Assembly (NCBI RefSeq): GCF_046602855.1 | Contig: NZ_JBKINJ010000002.1 | Location: 1 to 64,000 of the forward strand | Length of the DNA: 64,000 bases | From: Gracilimonas sp046602855 | GTDB lineage: Bacteria; Bacteroidota; Rhodothermia; Balneolales; Balneolaceae | Direction: 5' to 3' | In this document: positions 9,001 to 15,622 of the stretch, piece by piece | Numbering within the stretch: position 1 is the stretch's first letter | Layout: each line of letters starts with the position of its first letter | Translations under genes and position numbers: made by a program | The notes under the pieces: generated by a model | The model's input: only the letters and a program-made list of their open reading frames with translations | Databases searched by the model: none | Told to the model about the DNA's origin: nothing

Positions 9001-9901
9001 CAGTTTCTTTATCCTTGGAGCATCATTGATCTCTACTCAATTAACATCTCCATTAGAAGCTCTTAGAAAAGGGCTTAAAAAGATCTCAGGCGGGGATCTT
9101 GAAACAACACTGCCGGTTAAAAGCCAAGACGAGATCGGATCCCTGATAAACGCCTATAATATAATGGTGTACCGTCTCAAGGATCTGCAATCAGATCTTG
9201 CAGAAGCAGAACGCGAAGCCGCATGGAAAGAAATGGCACAACAGGTGGCACATGAGATCAAGAATCCTCTAACACCAATGAAACTCAATCTTCAGCATCT
9301 GGAGCGACAGATCAGTCAGTCAGAAGGGGACCTTTCTGAACTTAAACCAAAGATCCGATCGCTTACAAAAAATATCATCGAACAAATTGAATCTCTTAAC
9401 AAGATCGCCTCTGATTTTTCAAAATTCGCGAAACCAGTAGAACAGGAATTTAATCCCGTCGAAATAAACGAACTTGTTTCACAAATAGGTGATCTTTACG
9501 GAACCGAGAGAGATATGCACCTGCAAATACTACTTACCGAGCAAGAATTATGGGTTGATGGAGTTAAAGAGGAACTCCGAAGAGTGTTGATCAATCTGGT
9601 AAAAAATGCTCGTGAAGCGATGCCTAAGGGAGGAAGAATTCAGCTTAGCACCTTTTATGACCAAAAACAGGGCCTGGTCACTATTTCGGTTACGGATTCC
9701 GGCGAAGGAATTAGCGAGGAAAGCCGCGATAAGATCTTTGTTCCAAATTTTTCCACCAAATCCAGTGGAACCGGACTGGGTCTCGCCATAGCTAAAAAGA
9801 TAATAACCGAACACGGCGGACAGATAACCTTCCAAAGTACCATAAGTGAAGGAAGTACCTTTTCCATCATATTACCAATTTTAAAATCCAATAAACGGTA
9901 A
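6011..9901 (+). CDS. Very large NtrY-like transmembrane sensor histidine kinase
   Basis: 1296 residues. The C-terminus is a full kinase: HAMP after the last membrane helix (about 1012-1065), HisKA with VAHEIKNPLTPMKL (phospho-acceptor His1081), N-box NLVKNAREAM near 1198, G1 DSGEGI and G2 GTGLGLAI near 1253. Upstream are an N-terminal helix, a block of several helices (about 245-515), a long extracytoplasmic segment (about 515-795), two further helices and a second extracytoplasmic stretch (about 860-990), so it appears to have two periplasmic sensing parts. The HPxN-type H-box with PLTPMKL resembles NtrY kinases that sense nitrogen or envelope state. No response regulator is adjacent, making it an orphan here; an NtrX-like partner would be elsewhere. 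Confidence 0.92.
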   Translation: MGISRLTYIPGRKIKILAFLLIFTSIAYGIFELRVRPDNFTELEASLTKHSVSEAVNNFNSYQRTFRSENQQLTQKLVNSLGTSEFPLFFTELEKDRQFWGLSVFRDTSLIAWTEFGIEKFPALIGNLQNFPHMRIGRDNNVTYLEYINRLPIAEQDSIVRYYQVSRSKIQQSNLLSIGNSTELDPSKLFQPENDYPVRFSFFESPPANITFSEPLHLSGTDSVGLAYTLPSDGQTFISSQKQLHFLYRVGFWAVIMLFTTLLLIAISENLRFWSSFFLKLLAVLIAWVFFVNIVVNTDWLELLGLQTEVSNGNLHLLFTYCLHSIFVLLLTVVTFKALAIGSIEIQLSSSFIQIATGIFSGLLSSLLLFFIYNEAYQTILNTAIPVLDLEVLPELPTLVFYISTGILSISSIIMIGLIGWFVVRLDDKKMVSVLLSLAIGYVSGAYILFYSNFFSLHINALIVISCFVFGTVLTFLFQSSKDPLLLLKTSQLRLFLLISFIAVGVSYIAIYRGYSERLQGEMETAAEQFTTEEATEAERIARSLLIDLQQQLTILDAEDLKSNRPLVDNIFRQTTERLIQDDWETFSISAQLINSTGEIISDYSSDLNSPAWTRAFNMFSLVIPFEAEQIRFENLRPIIRETPLNEVASLYSSFRRAWIPIYDIDSTETRIGWILCSVYRERPQFEKPLRAVMAMQNNEQWSSSISVTEYLNGVSARKNIVGPPLDLPGYLSLPQELSEKVRQEKIIYRDQVLAGQTIQEYFIATTDEQIIRAATKKAGFNNHFFSILRFYFVVLVGGALILGIAYWKSDMIFISPNKRFRDRLIDRFILASLACLLALIITTYYTVKNQNQNSVQNELLQKIDNLTEAITNSDLDDNNSDIPLYSLASTLDADASLYRNHVVDISTTGQIYNQHLLPNLLPWDVYYSIYNRGNSQVTRRLTLGNQELLIGYQPWLDENGEIAGVVSIPTFLEAPVFNEQLLTTTSYLIGLFVLIFSFFILGASLISTQLTSPLEALRKGLKKISGGDLETTLPVKSQDEIGSLINAYNIMVYRLKDLQSDLAEAEREAAWKEMAQQVAHEIKNPLTPMKLNLQHLERQISQSEGDLSELKPKIRSLTKNIIEQIESLNKIASDFSKFAKPVEQEFNPVEINELVSQIGDLYGTERDMHLQILLTEQELWVDGVKEELRRVLINLVKNAREAMPKGGRIQLSTFYDQKQGLVTISVTDSGEGISEESRDKIFVPNFSTKSSGTGLGLAIAKKIITEHGGQITFQSTISEGSTFSIILPILKSNKR

Positions 9902-9931
9902 TTACTATACTTTTTTGATCTCATTAGTGCG

Positions 9932-9939
9932 TACATTTG
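9932..9939 (+). promoter_or_regulatory. Candidate -7 element (TACATTTG) before the MATE gene
   Basis: TACATTTG matches the Bacteroidota TAnnTTTG -7 element and lies 12 nt before the ATG at 9952. No TTTG is found at the expected 19-nt distance upstream, so support is limited, and the short leader would be tight. If correct, it also rules out the TTG at 9937 as the start codon. Confidence 0.35.
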
Positions 9940-9951
9940 CAGCCTTCCGTT

Positions 9952-11313
9952 ATGAGACACTCCAAAAAAGATATAAAGAAAGAAGGGCAAAAACTCCTTC
10001 AGATCGGCAGTCCTATTATCGCTACTCAGCTGATCAGCATGGGCCTTAACTTCACAGATACCGTTATGGCAGGGAATCTCTCTGCACTTGATCTTGCGGC
10101 TGTAGCCATCGGAAATGCGATTTTTATGCCTATTGCCATTTTTTGTATGGCTACGCTCATCGCTATTAACCCGGTGGTTTCGCAATTTTTAGGTGCCAGA
10201 AAATTTGAAGAGATCGGCAAAAGTGCGAGACAGTTGTTATGGTTGATCCTGTTACTTTCGATCCCTGCATTTTTTCTACTCAGGAATATTGAAATAATTA
10301 TGCATTGGCTCAACGTCACACCTGAGATCATTCCTATTGCCGGCAGTTATTTGAAAGCTATTTCGTGGGGAACCTTACCATTATTGGTTTACTCAGGAAT
10401 CAGGTATTTCAGTGAAGGTCTTTCAGTTACTAAACCCGCTATGTATATAGCTATTGGGGCCCTTCTCGTTAATATTGGAGCCAATTATGTACTAATGTAC
10501 GGCAAACTTGGTTTTCCAGAACTTGGAGCTGTTGGTACAGGTTATGCAACTTCGATTGTCTGTTTATTTGAAGCTGTGGTCTTTGTTGCCTTTACGGCAT
10601 CGTTTAAACCTTTTAAGCGGTTCAATATATTTGCACGTACCAAGGGACCGGAATGGAAATATATCCGTGAATTGATAAGGATCGGGATCCCCAACGGAGT
10701 AAGTTCTTCTATGGAAATACTGCTATTTGCTGCAGTCAGCTTGCTTATGGGTTCATTGAGTATAAAAGCCGCCGCAGCCCACCAGATCGCGATCAATGTA
10801 GCTTCAGCCATGTTCATGATTCCTTTAGGCCTGTCAATGGCAATATCTCAGCGCGTTGGTTTCTCCCTTGGGCAAGGGTCTGTAGAAAAAGCCCGATTCA
10901 GGGGCTTTGTTGGTATTGGCATATGCGCTGGCGTTATGACACTGACCGCTATCTTACTCTTTCTTGCCCCTGACCTGATCATCAGTATTTACACCAAAGA
11001 TCCTGAAGTGGCAACGGTGGCCGTTTCCCTGCTTTTCATGGCAGCTGTCTTTCAGATCTCAGATGGTTTGCAGGTAGGTGGATTTGGAGCACTAAGGGGA
11101 CTCAAAGACACCAGAATTCCTATGGTGGTGAATTTCATATCATACTGGCTGATCGGTTTCCCGGTCGGATATTATCTCGGGATCATTAGAAATATTGGCC
11201 CGGAAGGACTCTGGATCGGCTTAATAAGTGGTTTGACTGTTGCCGCCGTTCTTCACAATTACCGTTTCAACAAATTAACTAAAGGAAACCTCAGAGATCT
11301 GGGATCATTTTAG
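9952..11313 (+). CDS. MATE-family multidrug/Na+ antiporter
   Basis: 453 residues from ATG 9952 (an in-frame TTG at 9937 adds five residues but overlaps a possible promoter element). Twelve hydrophobic segments arranged as two six-helix halves, with GSPIIATQLISMGLNFTDTVMAGNLS near the start, the standard MATE/NorM opening, and the second-half repeat IRIGIPNGVSSSMEILLFA. Such exporters expel cationic drugs, dyes or metabolites using Na+ or H+ gradients. It stands 71 nt in front of the type III polyketide operon on the same strand; export of that product is possible but unproven. Confidence 0.93.
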   Translation: MRHSKKDIKKEGQKLLQIGSPIIATQLISMGLNFTDTVMAGNLSALDLAAVAIGNAIFMPIAIFCMATLIAINPVVSQFLGARKFEEIGKSARQLLWLILLLSIPAFFLLRNIEIIMHWLNVTPEIIPIAGSYLKAISWGTLPLLVYSGIRYFSEGLSVTKPAMYIAIGALLVNIGANYVLMYGKLGFPELGAVGTGYATSIVCLFEAVVFVAFTASFKPFKRFNIFARTKGPEWKYIRELIRIGIPNGVSSSMEILLFAAVSLLMGSLSIKAAAAHQIAINVASAMFMIPLGLSMAISQRVGFSLGQGSVEKARFRGFVGIGICAGVMTLTAILLFLAPDLIISIYTKDPEVATVAVSLLFMAAVFQISDGLQVGGFGALRGLKDTRIPMVVNFISYWLIGFPVGYYLGIIRNIGPEGLWIGLISGLTVAAVLHNYRFNKLTKGNLRDLGSF

Positions 11314-11384
11314 AGCCGCCCTATTGAATGAACTTGGCTTTGTAAAGGTTTTTTGAGTAAACTAATATAATTTTATTCTGATCA

Positions 11385-12488
11385 ATGGCCATTTTCGTTC
11401 ATGACATAGCAACCTCGGTGCCATCATTCTCTAGTGACCAACAGCACATACGGGAAGTAATGAAAAAGCATGTAGGCTCCAATCGAAAGACCCAGGCTAT
11501 TATTCACCGGGTCTACTCTCAATCGGGAATAAAAAAAAGGCATTCAGTTGTTAAAGATTTTGTGCCTGGAGACCACGGAGAACTTTTTTTTAATGGATCT
11601 GTAAAGAATGAACCCGGCACCGCAGCCCGAAATGAGGTGTATGCCAGAGAGTCCAAAAAACTTTTTGTGGATGTGGCCCGAAAACTACTTGCGGATAACC
11701 AGCATATCTCTTCTAATGATATCACGCATGTCATCACAGTTTCCTGTACCGGTTTCTATGCACCCGGGCCTGATTACGAGATCGTCAAAATGCTGAAGTT
11801 GAAGCCTTCTACTCAGCGTTTTCATGTTGGGTTTATGGGTTGTTTTGGCGCATTCCCAGCTATGAAAATGGCCAAATCTTTTTGTGAGTCTGATCCAAAT
11901 GCTAATGTATTGTTGGTCAGTGCTGAACTTTGCACGCTTCACTTTCAGATGAAAAATGATACAGACAGCCTAATCTCAGGCAGCGTTTTTGCAGATGGTG
12001 CAGCGGGTATGCTCATTTCTTCCACTGAACCCAAGAAAAGAGCATTCGAAATGCAGGGGTTTGCCTCTGCGCTCGCTACCGAAGGTGAACAGGATATGGC
12101 ATGGACCGTTGGAGACACAGGCTTTGATATGGTCTTATCCAAATATGTTCCGGAAATCATAAAAAGTAATTTAAGTGCAGCACTCAGTCCTATTTACAAA
12201 CAATATCCCGTTAATAAGGATGAGGTAGACATTTGGGCCATTCACCCCGGGGGGCGATCGATCTTAGACAAAATTCAGGAAAACCTTCAATTGAGTGAAA
12301 AACAGATAGAATCATCTCGCAAGATCTTAGCTGATTATGGAAATATGAGCAGTGCCACCGTACTATTTGTTTTAAAGGATATACTGGACAGTGAACTTAA
12401 TAACAGTAATAAGATAATCTCCATGGCTTTTGGTCCCGGCCTGACTATTGAAAGCGGTTTCTTTACAGTTTACCATCCTGATCATTAA
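11385..12488 (+). CDS. Type III polyketide synthase (chalcone/stilbene synthase family)
   Basis: 367 residues of the chalcone synthase fold. The Cys-His-Asn triad is visible: Cys153 in GFMGCFGAFPAM, His287 in AIHPGGRSILD, Asn320 in YGNMSSATVLFVL. VSCTGFYAPGPDYEIV (119-134) corresponds to the CoA-tunnel region. These enzymes extend a CoA starter with malonyl-CoA and cyclise the chain to alkylpyrones or alkylresorcinols. FabH was considered, but the GNMSSAT and HPGG contexts are those of type III PKS. Followed after 3 nt by a methyltransferase and then a flavin hydroxylase, an order suggesting a methylated, oxidised phenolic lipid or quinone. Confidence 0.94.
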   Translation: MAIFVHDIATSVPSFSSDQQHIREVMKKHVGSNRKTQAIIHRVYSQSGIKKRHSVVKDFVPGDHGELFFNGSVKNEPGTAARNEVYARESKKLFVDVARKLLADNQHISSNDITHVITVSCTGFYAPGPDYEIVKMLKLKPSTQRFHVGFMGCFGAFPAMKMAKSFCESDPNANVLLVSAELCTLHFQMKNDTDSLISGSVFADGAAGMLISSTEPKKRAFEMQGFASALATEGEQDMAWTVGDTGFDMVLSKYVPEIIKSNLSAALSPIYKQYPVNKDEVDIWAIHPGGRSILDKIQENLQLSEKQIESSRKILADYGNMSSATVLFVLKDILDSELNNSNKIISMAFGPGLTIESGFFTVYHPDH

Positions 12489-12491
12489 ACT

Positions 12492-13178
12492 ATGTTTCTA
12501 GCTAATAGAGAACCGGGGTTAGTCGAAGAAATGGATAAGGAGAATTGTAACATTCTCAAACTCCACCATACCTACCGGCAGTTTCATTATGTTAACAGGC
12601 TGGTCTCAAAATGGAGGATGCTTTATATAAACGAGATCAGACCAATTTTGGAATCCCAAGATGAGTCAAGCTTACTCGATATTGGTTTTGGCGGTGGAGA
12701 TATTACAAGGAGTATTGAACGGTGGGCCCGCAAAGATGGCCATAGCATCAAAATAACTGCAGTAGATCCCGATGAGAGAGCTTTCACCTATTGCCAGGAA
12801 AATTACCCTAATTCTGAGACAGAATGGCTACAATGCACTTCAACTGATCTTCTTGCAGACGGTCTTACATACGATATAGTGATATCAAATCATGTCCTTC
12901 ATCATTTACCTGATAAAGAGATCCTGAAGCTTCTGCAAGAAACTGAACAACTTTGCAGAAGAAAAGCCATTTTCAATGATATTGAGAGAAGTACTATTGG
13001 CTATTTTTTATTCAGTGTGTTTTCAAGACTTTTTTTTCGGAATTCTTTTATCACAAAAGATGGTCTAACTTCAATTCGACGAAGTTTTAAAAAACAAGAA
13101 CTCAAAGAACTTATACCTCAGACCTGGAAAGTAAAAAGAGCTTTCCCATTCAGACTTTTTCTTACTCATGAAAAATGA
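12492..13178 (+). CDS. SAM-dependent methyltransferase of the polyketide operon
   Basis: 228-residue class I methyltransferase. Motif I is LLDIGFGGGDITR (about 53-65), followed by an acidic strand end at AVDPDERAF and motif NHVLHHLPDKEIL around 134. The C-terminal part (SFITKDGLTSIRRSF) is shared by methyltransferases that accompany bacterial type III PKS genes (recollection of the family, not a search). It probably methylates the ring or a hydroxyl of the PKS product. Starts 3 nt after the PKS stop and overlaps the next gene by 11 nt. Confidence 0.88.
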   Translation: MFLANREPGLVEEMDKENCNILKLHHTYRQFHYVNRLVSKWRMLYINEIRPILESQDESSLLDIGFGGGDITRSIERWARKDGHSIKITAVDPDERAFTYCQENYPNSETEWLQCTSTDLLADGLTYDIVISNHVLHHLPDKEILKLLQETEQLCRRKAIFNDIERSTIGYFLFSVFSRLFFRNSFITKDGLTSIRRSFKKQELKELIPQTWKVKRAFPFRLFLTHEK

Positions 13179-14322
13179 TCAGCCTGACATACCGGTCGTC
13201 ATTATCGGTGGCGGACCTATTGGTTTGTTTCTTGCCATTTCCTTGATAAAAAAAGGTATTAAATGCCTGGTACTTGAAAAAAGAAAAGATCCTGTTCCTG
13301 ATTCGAGATCATTAGGAATACACCCTGTATCTCTAGAACTTTTTGATAAGGTGAATATCACTGAGACATTCCTTGAAGAAGGGTTAAAGATCAGAAAAGG
13401 TTTTGCCCTAAGCTCAGATCAGGTATTAGGTGAGATCGTTTTTGATGATTGTCCTAAACCGCATAATTATATTTTAGCCTGCCCTCAGTTTACGACGGAA
13501 AAAATATTAAGAAATGAATTGAACAAACTGGATCAAAAAGCCCTTATTACGCAGGCTGAATTCATAGATCTCAAACAGCATGAAGATCATATCAAAATTA
13601 AATACAATGATCTGCAAGGAAATAACAAAACCATCACTACAGATTACCTGGTCGGGTGCGATGGGAAAAACAGCCTTGTTCGCCAGCGATCCTCTATTCA
13701 TTATTCAGGAAAGCGCTACGATGATACTTATGTAATGGGTGATTTTGAGGACAACACAGATTTCGGTACCGATGCTGCAGTTTATTTGCTCCCCGAAGGT
13801 TTGATCGAGTCCTTTCCTCTCCCAAATGGAATGAGACGCTGGGTGGTTAAGACAAATGAATATATCGAAAAACCCGACACTCAGATCATCGTGAGCTTGG
13901 TAAAAAAGCGTATTGATCACGACTTAAAAGGCATAACCAGTGTTATGATCAGTAGTTTTGGTGTACAGCACTTCATCGCAGAAACTTTTGTAAAGAATCG
14001 CGTCATTCTTGCTGGTGATGCAGCTCATATAGTCAGCCCGGTTGGAGGCCAAGGCATGAACCTCGGTTGGCTGGATACCTGGAAGATTTCAGAAGCGCTT
14101 TCCGGCAGGAATATAGGTCTAGGTTTAAAGAAGTATTCAGACAAGCAGAGAAAGATAACACGGAAGGTTGCAAAACGAGCAGAATTAAACATGATGCTTG
14201 GTCGAAAAACAAGGATCCCGTTATGCAGAGATCTCATTATTAGAACACTGCTAAAGGAGCCGCTTAGTAAAAAAGTCGCTCAACTTTTTACCATGCGCGG
14301 ACTTGATAAATGGTGGATCTGA
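13168..14322 (+). CDS. FAD-dependent aromatic hydroxylase (UbiH/PHBH type)
   Basis: 384 residues. Rossmann FAD motif VVIIGGGPIGLFLA (10-23), the DG motif LVGCDGKNSLVRQ around 160 that contacts FAD and NADPH, and GDAAHIVSPVGGQGMNLG near 288, which binds the flavin ribityl chain: the three marks of group A flavoprotein monooxygenases. These hydroxylate phenolic rings. Placed third after PKS and methyltransferase with an 11-nt overlap, it likely turns an alkylresorcinol-type phenol into a hydroxyquinol or quinone, as in the srsABC logic of Streptomyces (analogy). Ends 3 nt before the convergent gene at 14326. Confidence 0.9.
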   Translation: MKNDQPDIPVVIIGGGPIGLFLAISLIKKGIKCLVLEKRKDPVPDSRSLGIHPVSLELFDKVNITETFLEEGLKIRKGFALSSDQVLGEIVFDDCPKPHNYILACPQFTTEKILRNELNKLDQKALITQAEFIDLKQHEDHIKIKYNDLQGNNKTITTDYLVGCDGKNSLVRQRSSIHYSGKRYDDTYVMGDFEDNTDFGTDAAVYLLPEGLIESFPLPNGMRRWVVKTNEYIEKPDTQIIVSLVKKRIDHDLKGITSVMISSFGVQHFIAETFVKNRVILAGDAAHIVSPVGGQGMNLGWLDTWKISEALSGRNIGLGLKKYSDKQRKITRKVAKRAELNMMLGRKTRIPLCRDLIIRTLLKEPLSKKVAQLFTMRGLDKWWI

Positions 14323-14325
14323 AGC

Positions 14326-15477
14326 CTACCTTAGAAAGGAGATCATGGTTTTACTTCCCGCTCCTGTGGACGAGTGTTCGATCTTACCATCCAGTTTGTT
14401 TATCAAAGATTTAACTATGAACCGGCTGTTGGGGTTTCCGTTTTTCAATCCAGCAACTTCTTCATCCTCTGAACCTGTTGTTTCTATCGTTATCTTAACT
14501 TCAGCACTTTCAGATTCTTCAAGCTTAACATTAACCTCTGTCACTGTTTCATCTTCCATCAATCGAGATAACTCGTGCAGAAGCAGCTCATTTACACTGA
14601 GTCCACACAGAATCGATCGGTTAAGATCTAATATGGTTGGGATCAGGTTGGAATTTACAGCTATTCTCTTATCAAAATCATTGAAGGTATTCTCAGCATT
14701 TTTAATAATGTCCCTTATGTACTCGTCCAATTCAATATGATCTTCACCCTTTCCCTCTGATTGTGCGGAATGAGCCTTTGCCAGCGTTCGGATGCGACTA
14801 TTTGTAAAGGTTAGCAGGTAACGCGCTTTTTCATCTTTAACATCATCTATATCAAACTCTATCAATCCACTGATGACAGACAAGCTATTCTTTAATCTGT
14901 GATGGAGCTCAGAGATATACTCTTTCTTTTGCCCCAACTGCTGCACCTGTGCTTCATATACTTTTGAACGCTCAATAGCTGAAGAGACCTGTAAGGCAAG
15001 TGAATCAAAGGTGTAAAGGTCACTTTCATCAAAAGAGAGATTGTCTACTTTGTTTATAGCTTCCAAAATCCCAAAGACTTTACCATTTGCATCCCAGAGT
15101 GGGACACAAATAATATTTCGTGTTTTAAAGGCCGGACTCAGTTCTTTCCAGAAGATCTCATTATGGTCCACATCGTTGGAGATGTATGGCTCATTATTAT
15201 TCAGAACCCAACCGGCAATGCCCTTATTTTTGGGAATGGTAGCACCTTTAATTTCATCTTTGACAGGCCCTGTTGCCATGCTGACTTTAAGCATCTGCCG
15301 GTCTTTATCAAGCAGCATCAGTGAACTCGCTTCTGAGTTCAATGCAATTTTGACAGCTTCAAGACATTTCAATAGAACCTCGTTCAGATCCAATGTCCTG
15401 TTTAAACTTTCTATAACTTTTGAAAGAGCATCGTTACCCGCTGCCAATCGATCTTCTCTAATACCTTTTGTTTCCAC
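14326..15477 (-). CDS. GAF-HisKA_2 protein with a degenerate ATPase domain
   Basis: 383 residues. A GAF domain (about 25-170; NKGIAGWVLNNNEPYISNDV) is followed by a HisKA_2 dimerisation domain with ISELHHRLKNSLS (phospho-acceptor His192). The C-terminal part (about 285-383) has the layout of a HATPase domain but its boxes are broken: the N-box reads SVNELLLHELSRL, without the Mg-binding Asn of NALKH; the G1 position reads IETTGSEDE where DNGxG is expected; and there is no GLGL G2 box. It probably cannot bind ATP and may act as a histidine phosphotransferase (ChpT/Spo0B-like) or scaffold. Compare the intact relative at 29024-30319. Faces the PKS operon tail-to-tail. Confidence 0.82.
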   Translation of the reverse strand: METKGIREDRLAAGNDALSKVIESLNRTLDLNEVLLKCLEAVKIALNSEASSLMLLDKDRQMLKVSMATGPVKDEIKGATIPKNKGIAGWVLNNNEPYISNDVDHNEIFWKELSPAFKTRNIICVPLWDANGKVFGILEAINKVDNLSFDESDLYTFDSLALQVSSAIERSKVYEAQVQQLGQKKEYISELHHRLKNSLSVISGLIEFDIDDVKDEKARYLLTFTNSRIRTLAKAHSAQSEGKGEDHIELDEYIRDIIKNAENTFNDFDKRIAVNSNLIPTILDLNRSILCGLSVNELLLHELSRLMEDETVTEVNVKLEESESAEVKITIETTGSEDEEVAGLKNGNPNSRFIVKSLINKLDGKIEHSSTGAGSKTMISFLR

Positions 15478-15563
15478 GTTTCAACCTATTTAGTTCCCGA
15501 TTCTAAATATTCTGAACCAATATATTGATTATTCTCTACAAAATTCGATGAGTACTTTATAAT

Positions 15564-15597
15564 AAAAAAGGCACAGCCTTATAGAGACTGTGCCTTT
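15564..15597 (-). terminator. Intrinsic terminator of acnA
   Basis: On the minus strand AAGGCACAG pairs with CTGTGCCTT over an 11-nt loop and is followed by a run of T, 26 nt after the acnA stop codon. Confidence 0.85.
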
Positions 15598-15622
15598 AAT
15601 AACTTCTTATGCAGATTAAGAT

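Noticed and set aside
9655..10185. 176-codon leftward frame across the end of the kinase and start of the MATE gene
   Set aside because: Overlaps two real genes and an intergenic promoter; no recognisable domain.
11385..12488. FabH (KAS III) assignment
   Set aside because: The His sits in HPGGRSILD and the Asn in YGNMSSAT, the type III PKS contexts, and it is clustered with tailoring enzymes.
14303..15493. Long Ser/Leu-rich rightward open frames opposite the GAF protein
   Set aside because: They are antisense to a protein with clear GAF and HisKA_2 domains; their composition is the typical Ser/Leu/Ile shadow and they have no start context.
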